64,000 bases of DNA from Herbaspirillum sp. YR522. Its GTDB lineage: Bacteria > Pseudomonadota > Gammaproteobacteria > Burkholderiales > Burkholderiaceae_D. Positions 27,383 to 39,738 of this stretch are shown here, piece after piece; positions within the stretch are counted from its first letter, which is position 1, and every line of letters starts with the position of its first letter. The translations under genes and the position numbers were made by a program. The stretch spans positions 1 to 64,000 of the forward strand of contig NZ_AKJA01000013.1 in the NCBI RefSeq assembly GCF_000282575.1, in the 5' to 3' direction. The notes below the pieces were generated by a model that saw nothing but the letters and a program-made list of their open reading frames with translations, made no database searches and had not been told where the DNA came from.

Positions 27383-28651
27383 GTGCTACATCAGATTATC
27401 GACCGTAGACTAGCTGGCAAGAACAAGAGCATTGCCAACCGGGAGCGCTTCCTGCGCCGCTTTCGGGGCCATATTCAGCGTTCAGTTGCGGACGCCGTGC
27501 GCGACCGCAGCATCACCGACCTCGACAAGTCCAAGAGCATCAGCATTCCGCGCAAGGACGTCACCGAGCCGTTTTTCCACCATGGCAAGGGGGGCCGCCG
27601 GGAGGCCGTCCATCCGGGCAATTCCGACTACCTGCAGGGGGACCGCATCCAGCGCCAGAACGGCGCAGGAGGCGGTGACGGCGGCAGCAGCGCCAGCAAT
27701 GAGGGCGAGGGGCAGGACGACTTCACCTTTGAGCTGACCCGCGAAGAATTCATGCAGTACTTCTTCGAGGATCTCGAATTGCCGCGCCTGGTCGAGACCA
27801 ACCTGATGACGGTGCCGAACTGGAAGAACATGCGTGCCGGTTATTCGGTCGACGGTTCGCCCACCAACATCGATATCGTGCGCTCGCTGCGCAGCTCGCT
27901 GGGACGCCGCATTGCGCTGGGCGCGCCGTTGCAACGGCAACTCGACGATGCCGAGGCGCAACTGGTCGAGTTCAAGCGCCAGCCCGAGCTGCATCGCACC
28001 GAGATCCGGCTGCTGGAGGACGACATCAAGCTGCTCAAGGCGCGCATCTTGCGCATCCCCTTCATCGATCCGTTCGACCTGCGCTATGTGAACCGCGTGC
28101 GGCAACCGCAACCGTCGTCGCGCGCGGTGATGTTCTGCGTCATGGACGTGTCGGGGTCGATGGACGAGCAGCGCAAGGACCTGTCGAAGCGCTTCTTCAT
28201 CCTGCTGTACCTGTTCCTGACGCGCAACTACGAGCATATCGAGGTGGTCTTCATCCGCCACCATACGCGGGCCGACGAGGTCGACGAGAACACCTTCTTC
28301 CACTCGCAGGAAAGCGGCGGCACGGTGGTCTCCAGCGCGCTGGAGCTGATGCATGACATCATCACCAAGCGCTACTCGCCCAGCGAATGGAACATCTACG
28401 GCGCCCAGGCTTCCGACGGCGACAACTGGAACGACGATTCGCCCAAGTGCCGCCAGATCCTCGAGTCGAGCATCCTGCCGCTGACCCGCTACTTCGCCTA
28501 TATCCAGGTGGCCGAGCCGGAGCAGAACCTGTGGACCGAATACCTGCAGCTGATCGACTCGCACCCGCACTTCGCGATGAAGAAGGTGCAATCGGCCACC
28601 GAGATCTACCCGGTGTTTCGCGAACTCTTTGAAAAACAGGTGCACGCATGA
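27383..28651 (+). CDS. yeaH: YeaH/YhbH family protein (DUF444)
   Basis: 422 residues starting at GTG 27383, eight bases after AGGAG; the family N terminus IIDRRLAGKNKSIANRERFL supports this start. Gly/Ser/Asn-rich linker at about 85-115. A von Willebrand A-like domain follows with the metal-site motif FCVMDVSGSMDEQ (near residue 250). It works with PrkA and SpoVR in stress or sporulation-like programmes; biochemical role unknown. Its end overlaps spoVR by four bases. Confidence 0.92.
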   Translation: MLHQIIDRRLAGKNKSIANRERFLRRFRGHIQRSVADAVRDRSITDLDKSKSISIPRKDVTEPFFHHGKGGRREAVHPGNSDYLQGDRIQRQNGAGGGDGGSSASNEGEGQDDFTFELTREEFMQYFFEDLELPRLVETNLMTVPNWKNMRAGYSVDGSPTNIDIVRSLRSSLGRRIALGAPLQRQLDDAEAQLVEFKRQPELHRTEIRLLEDDIKLLKARILRIPFIDPFDLRYVNRVRQPQPSSRAVMFCVMDVSGSMDEQRKDLSKRFFILLYLFLTRNYEHIEVVFIRHHTRADEVDENTFFHSQESGGTVVSSALELMHDIITKRYSPSEWNIYGAQASDGDNWNDDSPKCRQILESSILPLTRYFAYIQVAEPEQNLWTEYLQLIDSHPHFAMKKVQSATEIYPVFRELFEKQVHA

Positions 28652-30177
28652 ACAGCCGATTCAAGTACGATCCGCTGCCCTGCCCTTCGGACTGGAGCTT
28701 CGATCTGATCGAACGCTACGACCACGAAATCGCCCGGGTGGCGGCCGACTACAAGCTCGACATCTATCCGATCCAGCTCGAGATCATCTCGGCCGAACAA
28801 ATGATGGACGCCTACGCTTCGCATGGCATGCCGGTCAATTACCGCCACTGGTCCTATGGCAAGCACTTCATGCTGACCGAGCGCGACTACAAGCGCGGCC
28901 AGATGGGGCTGGCGTACGAGATCGTGATCAATTCCGATCCCTGCATCGCCTACCTGATGGAAGAGAACACGATGACCATGCAGGCGTTGGTCATCGCGCA
29001 CGCCGCCTATGGACACAACTCGTTCTTCAAGGGCAACTACCTGTTCGAGCTGTGGACCGACGCCAGTGCCATCATCGACTACCTGGTCTATGCCCGCAAC
29101 TACATCGCCGAGTGCGAAGAACGCCACGGCTTCGAGCGGGTCGAGGAATTGCTCGATTCGTGCCACGCCCTGATGAGCTATGGCGTAGACCGCTACAAAC
29201 GGCCCCAGCGCATGTCGCTGGCCCAGGAAAAGGCGCGCCAGCGCGAACGCGAAGCCTATATGCAGTCGCAGGTCAACGAGCTCTGGCGCACCCTGCCGGC
29301 ACGCAAGGAAACCGCCGCGGCACAGGCCGAAGGCCGCTTTCCGTCCGAGCCCCAGGAAAACCTGCTGTACTTTGCCGAAAAGAACGCGCCCCTGCTGGAG
29401 CCCTGGGAGCGCGAAGTGGTGCGCATCGTGCGCAAGGTGGGGCAGTACTTCTACCCGCAGCGCCAGACCCAGGTCATGAACGAGGGATGGGCCACTTTCT
29501 GGCACTACACCTTGCTCAACACGCTCTACGACCAGGGGCGACTGACCGATGGCTTCATGATGGAATTCCTGCATTCGCACAGCAATGTGGTGTTCCAGCC
29601 GCCGATCACCAAGCAGTACTACAACGGCATCAACCCCTATGCGCTGGGTTTCTCGATGATGAGCGACATCCGCCGCATCTGCTCGAACCCCACCGCGGAG
29701 GATCGCGAGTGGTTTCCCGATATCGCCGGTCGCGACTGGCTCGAGACCCTGCACCATGTGATGCGCAACTACAAGGACGAGAGTTTCGTGGCGCAGTACC
29801 TGTCGCCCAAGCTGATGCGCGAAATGCGTATGTTCGCCGTGCTGGACGACGATAGGCGCAGCGAGATGGAAGTCTCGGCGATCCACAACGAACGCGGCTA
29901 CCAGTATGTGCGGCAGGCGCTGTCACGCCAGTACGACATCAACCACCGCGAACCCAATATCCAGGTCTGGGCGGTCAATACCCGCGGCAATCGCAGCCTG
30001 ACGCTGCGTCACTTCCGCAGTGATGGCCGTTCGCTGGGTGATTCCACCAATGAAGTATTGCGTCACATGGCGCGCCTGTGGCAATTCGACGTGTATCTCG
30101 AAAGCGTCGACGACAGTGGCACCATCGTGCAGCGCTACGAGTGCGTCGCCGAAAACCGCTACGCGTTACAGACCTGA
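28648..30177 (+). CDS. spoVR: SpoVR family protein
   Basis: 509 residues. Family segments are PSDWSFDLIERYDHEIARVA at the start, YRHWSYGKHF, AHAAYGHNSFFKGNYLF and MNEGWATFWHYTLLNTLYDQG. Start ATG is in the ATGA overlap with yeaH. In Bacillus the homologue affects spore cortex; in non-sporing proteobacteria the triad is a stress module. Cytoplasmic. Confidence 0.93.
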   Translation: MNSRFKYDPLPCPSDWSFDLIERYDHEIARVAADYKLDIYPIQLEIISAEQMMDAYASHGMPVNYRHWSYGKHFMLTERDYKRGQMGLAYEIVINSDPCIAYLMEENTMTMQALVIAHAAYGHNSFFKGNYLFELWTDASAIIDYLVYARNYIAECEERHGFERVEELLDSCHALMSYGVDRYKRPQRMSLAQEKARQREREAYMQSQVNELWRTLPARKETAAAQAEGRFPSEPQENLLYFAEKNAPLLEPWEREVVRIVRKVGQYFYPQRQTQVMNEGWATFWHYTLLNTLYDQGRLTDGFMMEFLHSHSNVVFQPPITKQYYNGINPYALGFSMMSDIRRICSNPTAEDREWFPDIAGRDWLETLHHVMRNYKDESFVAQYLSPKLMREMRMFAVLDDDRRSEMEVSAIHNERGYQYVRQALSRQYDINHREPNIQVWAVNTRGNRSLTLRHFRSDGRSLGDSTNEVLRHMARLWQFDVYLESVDDSGTIVQRYECVAENRYALQT

Positions 30178-30183
30178 GGCAGC

Positions 30184-30837
30184 ATGTCATCCACCCCCGC
30201 CACGCCGGGCCTGCCGATCTCGGCCCAGACCATCCCGCTGTTTCCGCTGGGCAGCACGCTTTTTCCGGACGGCCGGCTGCCGTTGCAGGTGTTCGAGGTA
30301 CGCTACCTAGACATGATCGGCCGCTGCATCGCCCAGGGCAGCCATTTTGGCGTGGTGGCCTTGACCGAGGGCGCCGAAGTGCGGCGCCCGGGCCAGTCCG
30401 AGCGCTTCGTCGGCGTGGGCACCGTGGCCCGCATCAAGCAATGGTCCAAGCCAGCCGCTGGCCTGATGCGCATCGATTGCAGCGGCGTCGAACGCTTCCG
30501 CATACTCAAGGCCGAGCAGCACAAGCATGGCCTGTGGACCGCCGAAGTCGAGCTGATCGAGGCCGACCGCGTCATCCCGATTCCGGACGAGCTGGCCAAT
30601 ACCGCCACCGCTCTGGAGCACCTGCTGCAATCGGTAATGCGCCAGGGCCTGCCCGAGAGCGAGGTCCCGATCGCGGCGCCGTTTCGCCTTGACGACTGCG
30701 GCTGGGTGGCCAACCGCTGGGCCGAGATGATTCCGGTGCCGGTCGCGCAGAAGCAGTCGCTGCTGGCGCTGGATAATCCGCTACTGCGGCTGGAACTGGT
30801 ACAGGATGCGCTGGACCAGTTGGGCTGGCTGAAATAG
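30184..30837 (+). CDS. LON-domain protein (Lon substrate-binding domain only)
   Basis: 217 residues with the N-terminal LON domain (IPLFPLGSTLFPDGRLPLQVFEVRYLDMIGR) and nothing of the AAA+ or protease parts. Such stand-alone LON proteins are common and of unknown role; they may bind unfolded peptides. It starts six bases after spoVR, so it is probably the fourth gene of the prkA operon, an interesting link because PrkA itself may handle proteins. Confidence 0.87.
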   Translation: MSSTPATPGLPISAQTIPLFPLGSTLFPDGRLPLQVFEVRYLDMIGRCIAQGSHFGVVALTEGAEVRRPGQSERFVGVGTVARIKQWSKPAAGLMRIDCSGVERFRILKAEQHKHGLWTAEVELIEADRVIPIPDELANTATALEHLLQSVMRQGLPESEVPIAAPFRLDDCGWVANRWAEMIPVPVAQKQSLLALDNPLLRLELVQDALDQLGWLK

Positions 30838-30849
30838 ACGCATGACGAC

Positions 30850-31542
30850 CTACGGCGCCACGCCGCTGATGCCGGCCTCGGCCAGCAGCGCGGCCAGGCC
30901 CGACCAGAAGATCTGGATGCCGATACACAACAGGATGAAGGCCGACAGCCGCAACACCACCATGGTGCCCAGGCGCCCCATCATGTGCACCAGCTTGTGG
31001 GCGTAGTTGTAGCAGAGGAAGATCACCACCGCCGTCAACGCCGCGCCAACCGCGGCGCTGCCGATCGAGATGACCCAGTCCAGCAGTCGCGTCGGGGTGT
31101 TGGCGCCCAGCGTGATGGAGGCGGCGATGGTACCGGGCCCCACCGTCAGCGGAAAACTCATCGGATAGAAGCTGCGCGCCTTGATCTCGTCGTCCGGCAG
31201 GTCTTCGTCGTCGTAGTTCTTGGCCACCTGCCTTGGGATGGCCGAATCGTGGCTGTTGTCGCTGAGCAGCTTCCAGCCCGACACCGCCACCAGCAAGCCG
31301 CCGCCCACGCGCACGATCGGCAGCGAGATGCCGAAGAAGCCGAGCACGTGTGAACCGATGAAGATGGCTCCCACCAGCATGAACCAGCAATTGATGGCTA
31401 CCTGGCGCGCCACCCGCTGCTCGGTCTTGCGGCTGACGTTGCCCAGCAGGTTGGCAAACACGGGCGCGATGCCCAGTGGATTGAGGATGGGAAGCAAGGT
31501 GATCGGGATCAGCACGACCGCCTTGAAGAAGAGAATCAGCAT
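30850..31542 (-). CDS. MarC family integral membrane protein
   Basis: 230 residues with six hydrophobic segments. PILNPLGIAPVFANLLG near residue 20 and FYPMSFPLTVGPGTIAA near 110 are family marks. Start at 31542 (MLILFFKAVVLIPIT) because upstream in-frame residues are unlike the family. Once thought tied to multiple antibiotic resistance; true role unknown. Convergent with the LON gene, 12 bases apart. Confidence 0.88.
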   Translation of the reverse strand: MLILFFKAVVLIPITLLPILNPLGIAPVFANLLGNVSRKTEQRVARQVAINCWFMLVGAIFIGSHVLGFFGISLPIVRVGGGLLVAVSGWKLLSDNSHDSAIPRQVAKNYDDEDLPDDEIKARSFYPMSFPLTVGPGTIAASITLGANTPTRLLDWVISIGSAAVGAALTAVVIFLCYNYAHKLVHMMGRLGTMVVLRLSAFILLCIGIQIFWSGLAALLAEAGISGVAP

Positions 31543-31657
31543 ACCGGGCTTGAGGCAGTTGGATGAAGGATTGAGTCGCGGCTTGGATGGCAGCCGCCAG
31601 CGTAGCCGAAACGCCAGATGCTGCCAACCGTACTGCAACGAGCTTTTGTGCGCCCGC

Positions 31658-32887
31658 TCAGGCGGCGGCCGACGCGATCCGCCGTACCCGCATCAGCAAG
31701 GCCAGTACGATGGCAAAGTTGAGCAGGTTCCATGCCACGCCATTGATGAAGGCGGCATGGTACGAGCCGGTCAGGTCGAAGATGCCGCCCGACATCCAGC
31801 CGCCCAGTGCCATGCCCAGCATGGTGCTCATGATCACCGCCCCCACCCGCTGCCCGGCCTCGGCCGCCGGGAAGTATTCGCGCACGATGATGGCGTAGGC
31901 CGGCACGATACCGCCCTGGAACAGGCCAAACAGGGCCGAGATCACGTACAGCGATGCCAGGCTGTCGAAGGGGATGAACAGCAGCAGCGACATGCCTTGC
32001 AGCACCGACCCCAGCAGCAGCGTGCGCAAGCCGCCGATGCGATCGCAGACGGCGCCCGATACCAGCCGGCTGACCACGCCGCAGGCCAGCATCAGCGACA
32101 GCATCTGCGCCCCCCGTGCCGGGCCATAGCCGAGGTCGCCGCAGTACGCCACGATATGCACCTGCGGCATCGACATGGCGCTGCAGCAAGCCACACCGGC
32201 CACGCACAGCAGCAGCAATGCCTGGCGGGTCGACAACCCGAACGGGCGCGTCGACGCCGTCACCCGGGCCCCGCTGGCGGCGGCCGGCGCCGGCGGACGG
32301 GTGCGCATGAGCAACGCCAGCGAGCACATCACGGCCGTGCACGACAGCCCCAGGCCGATGTAAGTGTGGCGCCAGCCGACGGCGTCGACGAAATGCTGCA
32401 CGATGGGCGGCCACAGCGCACCGCCCAGGTAGTTGCCGCTGGCGCAGATGGCCACCGCGATGCCGCGTCGCCGAACGAACCACAGCGAGGTGTCGGCCAC
32501 CAGCGGCGAAAAGGTGGATGAGGTTCCCAACAGGCCGATCAGGATGCAGTGGGCCGCCATGAACACCCAGATGTCGGGTGCCATCGCCGCCAGCACGAAA
32601 CCGCCGCCCAGGCAGGCGCCACCCAGCATCAACGGCAGCGTGATGCCGTGGCGATCGGCCAGCCGGCCCATCCAGATGCCGCCCACCCCCACGCCAAGCA
32701 TGGTCAGGGTATAGGGCAACGACGCCAGCCCGCGGTCGACCGCAAATTCAGCCTGTACCGCCGGCAGCACCACGGCCATGACGTACATGCCGCTGGCACC
32801 GACGATCATCAGCACCAGGGTAATGAAAAGCCGCATGGCGGCAAAGCGCGAATCGACCTGATGGCGCCCATGTGGAACCGTTGTCAC
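31658..32887 (-). CDS. MFS transporter
   Basis: 409 residues, twelve membrane segments. The loop 2-3 motif GRLADRHGITLPLMLGG (near residue 75) is the MFS signature, and a second such motif (AVCDRIGGLRTLLLG) follows the central loop. The protein resembles monocarboxylate/oxalate-type carriers of the YbfB/MCT kind, but substrate cannot be fixed. Next to marC, same strand, 115 bp apart. Confidence 0.85.
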   Translation of the reverse strand: MTTVPHGRHQVDSRFAAMRLFITLVLMIVGASGMYVMAVVLPAVQAEFAVDRGLASLPYTLTMLGVGVGGIWMGRLADRHGITLPLMLGGACLGGGFVLAAMAPDIWVFMAAHCILIGLLGTSSTFSPLVADTSLWFVRRRGIAVAICASGNYLGGALWPPIVQHFVDAVGWRHTYIGLGLSCTAVMCSLALLMRTRPPAPAAASGARVTASTRPFGLSTRQALLLLCVAGVACCSAMSMPQVHIVAYCGDLGYGPARGAQMLSLMLACGVVSRLVSGAVCDRIGGLRTLLLGSVLQGMSLLLFIPFDSLASLYVISALFGLFQGGIVPAYAIIVREYFPAAEAGQRVGAVIMSTMLGMALGGWMSGGIFDLTGSYHAAFINGVAWNLLNFAIVLALLMRVRRIASAAA

Positions 32888-33028
32888 CGGTTGTCTCCAT
32901 TGTTATTTTGGTGTCGCAAGGGTAGCACTCATTTCAGGCATCGATGCCGACCGGGTGTTGCCGACGGCCCGCCGGCATCGCGTCGATTCAGGCAATGCGT
33001 TGCGACACGATGCGCGGGCAGCGCGACG

Positions 33029-33325
33029 TCAGCTGCGGTGCATGCGCACGTGATAGTCCAGCACCGGCGCAAAACCGCTACGCTGCTTGGCCTGCGCGAT
33101 CTGCTGCAACACCTGCAGGCCGGCCTCCTGGTCATGCACCAGCAGCCGCTTGCCGCCGCCGCGCTGCATGACGTTGCCGCTCCAGGTCAGGGTGACGATC
33201 CAGTCGCCCAGCAGGTCTTGCCCCAGATCGATGGTGAAGATGTTCCGCGTGGCGTCGGTAAAGCGCAGGCGAGTCGCTCCGGTGACAGGCAGCGAATGGG
33301 TGGCGTTATCGGCGGAATCGATCAT
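33029..33325 (-). CDS. Small WGR-like domain protein
   Basis: 98 residues starting MIDSADNATHSLPVTGATRL. The core NIFTIDLGQDLLGDWIVTLTW then GGGKRLLVHDQEAGLQVL resembles the WGR fold (a strand-rich domain next to nucleic-acid or PARP domains), here standing alone. Start choice is uncertain because the frame is open to 33466. Its stop is followed by the intergenic region before the MFS gene. Confidence 0.6.
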   Translation of the reverse strand: MIDSADNATHSLPVTGATRLRFTDATRNIFTIDLGQDLLGDWIVTLTWSGNVMQRGGGKRLLVHDQEAGLQVLQQIAQAKQRSGFAPVLDYHVRMHRS

Positions 33326-33419
33326 GATGCAGGTGGAGGGCAGGACGGCAATTGGATTGCCACGCCGGTATGCCACTGCGGGCATACCGGACGAAGGCGG
33401 AAAGACATGATGACAAACG

Positions 33420-37163
<3,744 letters not shown>

Positions 37164-37199
37164 CTGGCGTTTTTCTCTCGATCCGGCAACAATACGGCT

Positions 37200-37240
37200 T
37201 GCCCATGACACAAAAACCCGGCCATGGGCAGGACCGGGTT
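37200..37240 (-). promoter_or_regulatory. Attenuator-like hairpin in the metH leader
   Basis: On the minus strand, between a TATAAT (37273-37278) and the metH ATG (37163), AACCCGG and CCGGGTT (37215-37240) form a stem followed by five Ts. The 12-base loop contains TGCCCATG, which is complementary to CATGGGCA just after the T run (37200-37207); a further TGCCCAT lies upstream (37254-37260). So an alternative fold exists. Confidence 0.45.
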
Positions 37241-37272
37241 CAGCGTCGGAAGATGGGCAGAAGTAGACCGAA

Positions 37273-37278
37273 ATTATA
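37273..37278 (-). promoter_or_regulatory. Candidate -10 box of metH
   Basis: Perfect TATAAT on the minus strand, about 110 bases before the metH start. No good -35 is seen at 16-18 bases, so it may need an activator such as MetR. Confidence 0.4.
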
Positions 37279-37341
37279 CGCGAAAGACACGGCCCTCCCG
37301 CCCCGGTCGCCTGCCGTGGCGAACATTACCTACCTGCAATC

Positions 37342-37926
37342 ATGCCGCCTACCCAACTCGCTGCGACCATCGTCCTCACCGCCCTGCCTAACGAACTTGC
37401 CGCCGCCGATGCGCCCGCCGGGGTGGAGGTCGTCTATTGCGGCGTGGGCAAGGTCAACGCCGCATTGCACGCCACCCGGATCATCCTCGAGCGCCGGCCG
37501 TCGCTGGTCATCAATTTCGGCACCGCCGGCAAGATCGACGCGCGCCACGATGGCCTGCTCGAAGTCGCCACGGTACTGCAGCGCGACATGCTGGCCATGC
37601 CGCTGGCCGAGCGCGGCGTCACGCCACTGATGTCGCCGGCCGAACAGCCGGCCCGCCTGGATTCAGGCTATCCGGGCGTGGTCTGCGGCACCGGCGACAG
37701 CTTCGTCAGCAGCGCCGATGAGTGGCTGCTGGAGCAGGGTGTCGACCTGGTGGATATGGAGCTGTTCGCTATCGCCCGCGCCTGCCGCCACTTCGGCGTG
37801 CCCTGGCGGGCCTTCAAGTTCATCACCGACGGCGCCGACGAAGGCGCCGCCGACGACTGGCAATCACGGGTACACCTGGGCGCCGAGTTGTTCTGGCGAC
37901 ACCTGCCGCACGTCGTCAAGGTCTGA
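37342..37926 (+). CDS. MTA/SAH nucleosidase-like phosphorylase-family protein
   Basis: 194 residues, slightly short for MTA/SAH nucleosidase (about 230). The family's GVGKVNAA (purine pocket), FGTAGKID, the DMELFAIA segment (ribose-binding Met-Glu) and the catalytic-type FITDGADEGA Asp are visible. It probably splits S-adenosylhomocysteine or methylthioadenosine. It is divergent from metH, so the two may recycle methyl-cycle products together. An alternative is another nucleoside phosphorylase. Confidence 0.8.
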   Translation: MPPTQLAATIVLTALPNELAAADAPAGVEVVYCGVGKVNAALHATRIILERRPSLVINFGTAGKIDARHDGLLEVATVLQRDMLAMPLAERGVTPLMSPAEQPARLDSGYPGVVCGTGDSFVSSADEWLLEQGVDLVDMELFAIARACRHFGVPWRAFKFITDGADEGAADDWQSRVHLGAELFWRHLPHVVKV

Positions 37927-37932
37927 ACCAGG

Positions 37933-38817
37933 CTAGGCCGACAGCCGCATCGCCCCGGGGTCGCTGGTGCCGCTGGTGCCGCTGGCGTGGCGGCGCGGCT
38001 CGCTCAACTTCAGCGTCAGGCACTTGGCCGCGCCGCCTGCCCGCATGAACTCGGACAAGGGCAGTTCATGTACCGTGAAGCCCCGGCCTTCCAATTGCTG
38101 GCGCAAACCTGTCGATGCCCGGTTGAGCAGCACATGCCGGCCGGCATTGACGGTATTACAGGCGAAGGCCAGGGCATCATCGAGTTCGACGGCGATCCGG
38201 CGTGCCGCGGGTACCCGACGCGCGATGACCTGCTGCGAGGCCAGGTCGAAGGCACCAGGGTAGTACATCAGGTAGCCGCCCTCCAGCGGGCAGAAACAGG
38301 TATCGAGATGATAGAAACGCGCGTCGGCCAATTTCAGCGACTGCACTTCGACGTCGAGCCACCCGGCCACCATCGGCGCGGCGCGCACATCGGTACGATG
38401 TCCATAGCCCATCCACAGCACTTCGCCGTGACGATCGAGCAGGGCGTCGCCGGCACCCTCGAAGGCAATCTCGTCCGGCATCCTCAGCACACGCAGGCCT
38501 TGGTCGGCAAGCCAGCGCGCAAAGTGCGGCTCCTCGGCCTGGCGCTCGGCGTGCCGGAAGCGCGACAGCACCGCCGTGTCGCCCAGCACCAGCGCGGCAT
38601 TGGCGGTGAACACCATGTCCGGCACCCCGGGCACGCCAGGCATCTCGCGCACCTCGGCCAATTCGCCCAGCGCGTCGCGCAGCGCCTGCCACTGGCGCGC
38701 CGCCAATTGCGGGTCGGCCGCTGCGACATTGCCCGCCATCCAGGGATTGATCACATAGGACACCTCGAAATGGGTAGGCGCACACATCAGGAATACATCA
38801 CGGTGTTGAGTTTTCAT
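37933..38817 (-). CDS. DDAH/arginine deiminase-type hydrolase
   Basis: 294 residues of the guanidine-modifying (amidinotransferase) fold. Clear segments are PTHFEVSYVINPWM, VFTANAALV, the catalytic His in FYHLDTCFCPLEGGYL and the nucleophile Cys in AAKCLTLKLSEP. The family cleaves methylarginines, arginine or related guanidines. Start is ATG 38817, seven bases after AGGAG; an ATG at 38823 is too close to that site. A divergent Lrp-type gene 164 bp away is the likely regulator. Confidence 0.83.
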   Translation of the reverse strand: MKTQHRDVFLMCAPTHFEVSYVINPWMAGNVAAADPQLAARQWQALRDALGELAEVREMPGVPGVPDMVFTANAALVLGDTAVLSRFRHAERQAEEPHFARWLADQGLRVLRMPDEIAFEGAGDALLDRHGEVLWMGYGHRTDVRAAPMVAGWLDVEVQSLKLADARFYHLDTCFCPLEGGYLMYYPGAFDLASQQVIARRVPAARRIAVELDDALAFACNTVNAGRHVLLNRASTGLRQQLEGRGFTVHELPLSEFMRAGGAAKCLTLKLSEPRRHASGTSGTSDPGAMRLSA

Positions 38818-38981
38818 CTGCATTCTCCTGGTTGCATTGAGGGCGGTCTTCAGGTGGAACACACGGCGCCGCGGCGGTTCCATCGGTGCGCACAGGATAC
38901 TTTCGATGGCCAAAAATTTTCTTGCGTTTTTGTTCTCTTAAATCGATATTTGTGAACGATTCTTGCATATCAGGATAATTC

Positions 38982-39449
38982 ATGAATAAATTCGATCGTT
39001 TTGACCGCATCATTATCGAGACCTTGCAACAACATGGTCGGGCCAGCAATGTCGAGCTCTCGGAGAAGGTCAACCTGTCGCCGCCGCAATGCTATCGACG
39101 CGTGCAACGGCTGGAGCAGGAGGGGGTCATCCGCGGCTACGCCGCGCAGGTCGAGCCGGCTGCCCTGGGCCTGGGCGTGATCGCCTTCGTCAGCCTGGGC
39201 CTGGCGCGCGAGCAGTTCAAGCAGGTGCGCAGCGTAGAGCAGGCGATCAGGCAGTTTCCCGAGATCCTGGAGTGCTACACCATCTCGGGCGATTTCGATT
39301 ACCTGCTCAAGGTGGCTGCCATCGATCTCAAGAGCCTGTCGGCGTTCCTGACCGACCGCCTGATGCAGGTGCCGGGCGTGGCCGGCGTGCGCTCGATGGT
39401 GTGCATGGAAGAAATCAAGGCGGCCAGTCCATTGCCAGTGCCCGACTGA
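38982..39449 (+). CDS. Lrp/AsnC-family regulator
   Basis: 155 residues. Helix-turn-helix RFDRIIIETLQQHGRASNVE and NLSPPQCYRRVQRLEQEGVI at the N terminus, then the RAM ligand domain (ECYTISGDFDYLLKVAAIDL). These form octamers that sense amino acids. Divergent from the DDAH-like gene, so probably its regulator; ligand perhaps an arginine-type amino acid (inference). Confidence 0.9.
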   Translation: MNKFDRFDRIIIETLQQHGRASNVELSEKVNLSPPQCYRRVQRLEQEGVIRGYAAQVEPAALGLGVIAFVSLGLAREQFKQVRSVEQAIRQFPEILECYTISGDFDYLLKVAAIDLKSLSAFLTDRLMQVPGVAGVRSMVCMEEIKAASPLPVPD

Positions 39450-39575
39450 TCGCAGCATGGCGGCGAGCGCGGGCTACTTGTGCGTCTGGCGCACATATCT
39501 TGTCGCGTGCGGCTACTGTTGCCCCGGCACCTGGCTGACTATGCTTCGTCCTGTCGTCAATCGCCAGGAGCATCC

Positions 39576-39689
39576 ATGTCGCATCCCACCATCCGCAGTA
39601 TCGTTGGCGCCGCAGCGCTGGTCGGCATCGCCGACACCTTCGGCAGCGTGCTCTCGACCGACACCATCGTGCAAATGGTCGTGCCATGA
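39576..39689 (+). CDS. Possible small protein, 37 residues
   Basis: A 37-codon frame (start MSHPTIRSIVGAAALVGIAD) with an AGGAG five bases before the ATG and a hydrophobic stretch over residues 8-20. It lies 49 bp before the cupin gene on the same strand. No family recognised. The ribosome site is the main evidence; it could be a leader peptide or a membrane microprotein. Confidence 0.4.
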   Translation: MSHPTIRSIVGAAALVGIADTFGSVLSTDTIVQMVVP

Positions 39690-39738
39690 CCGTTACCGCC
39701 GATCTTCATCCCCAAGTTTTCAACCACCGGAGTCCAGC

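Noticed and set aside
37200-37260. SAH or cobalamin riboswitch before metH
   Set aside because: The conserved cores of these riboswitches are not present; only a terminator-like hairpin can be supported.
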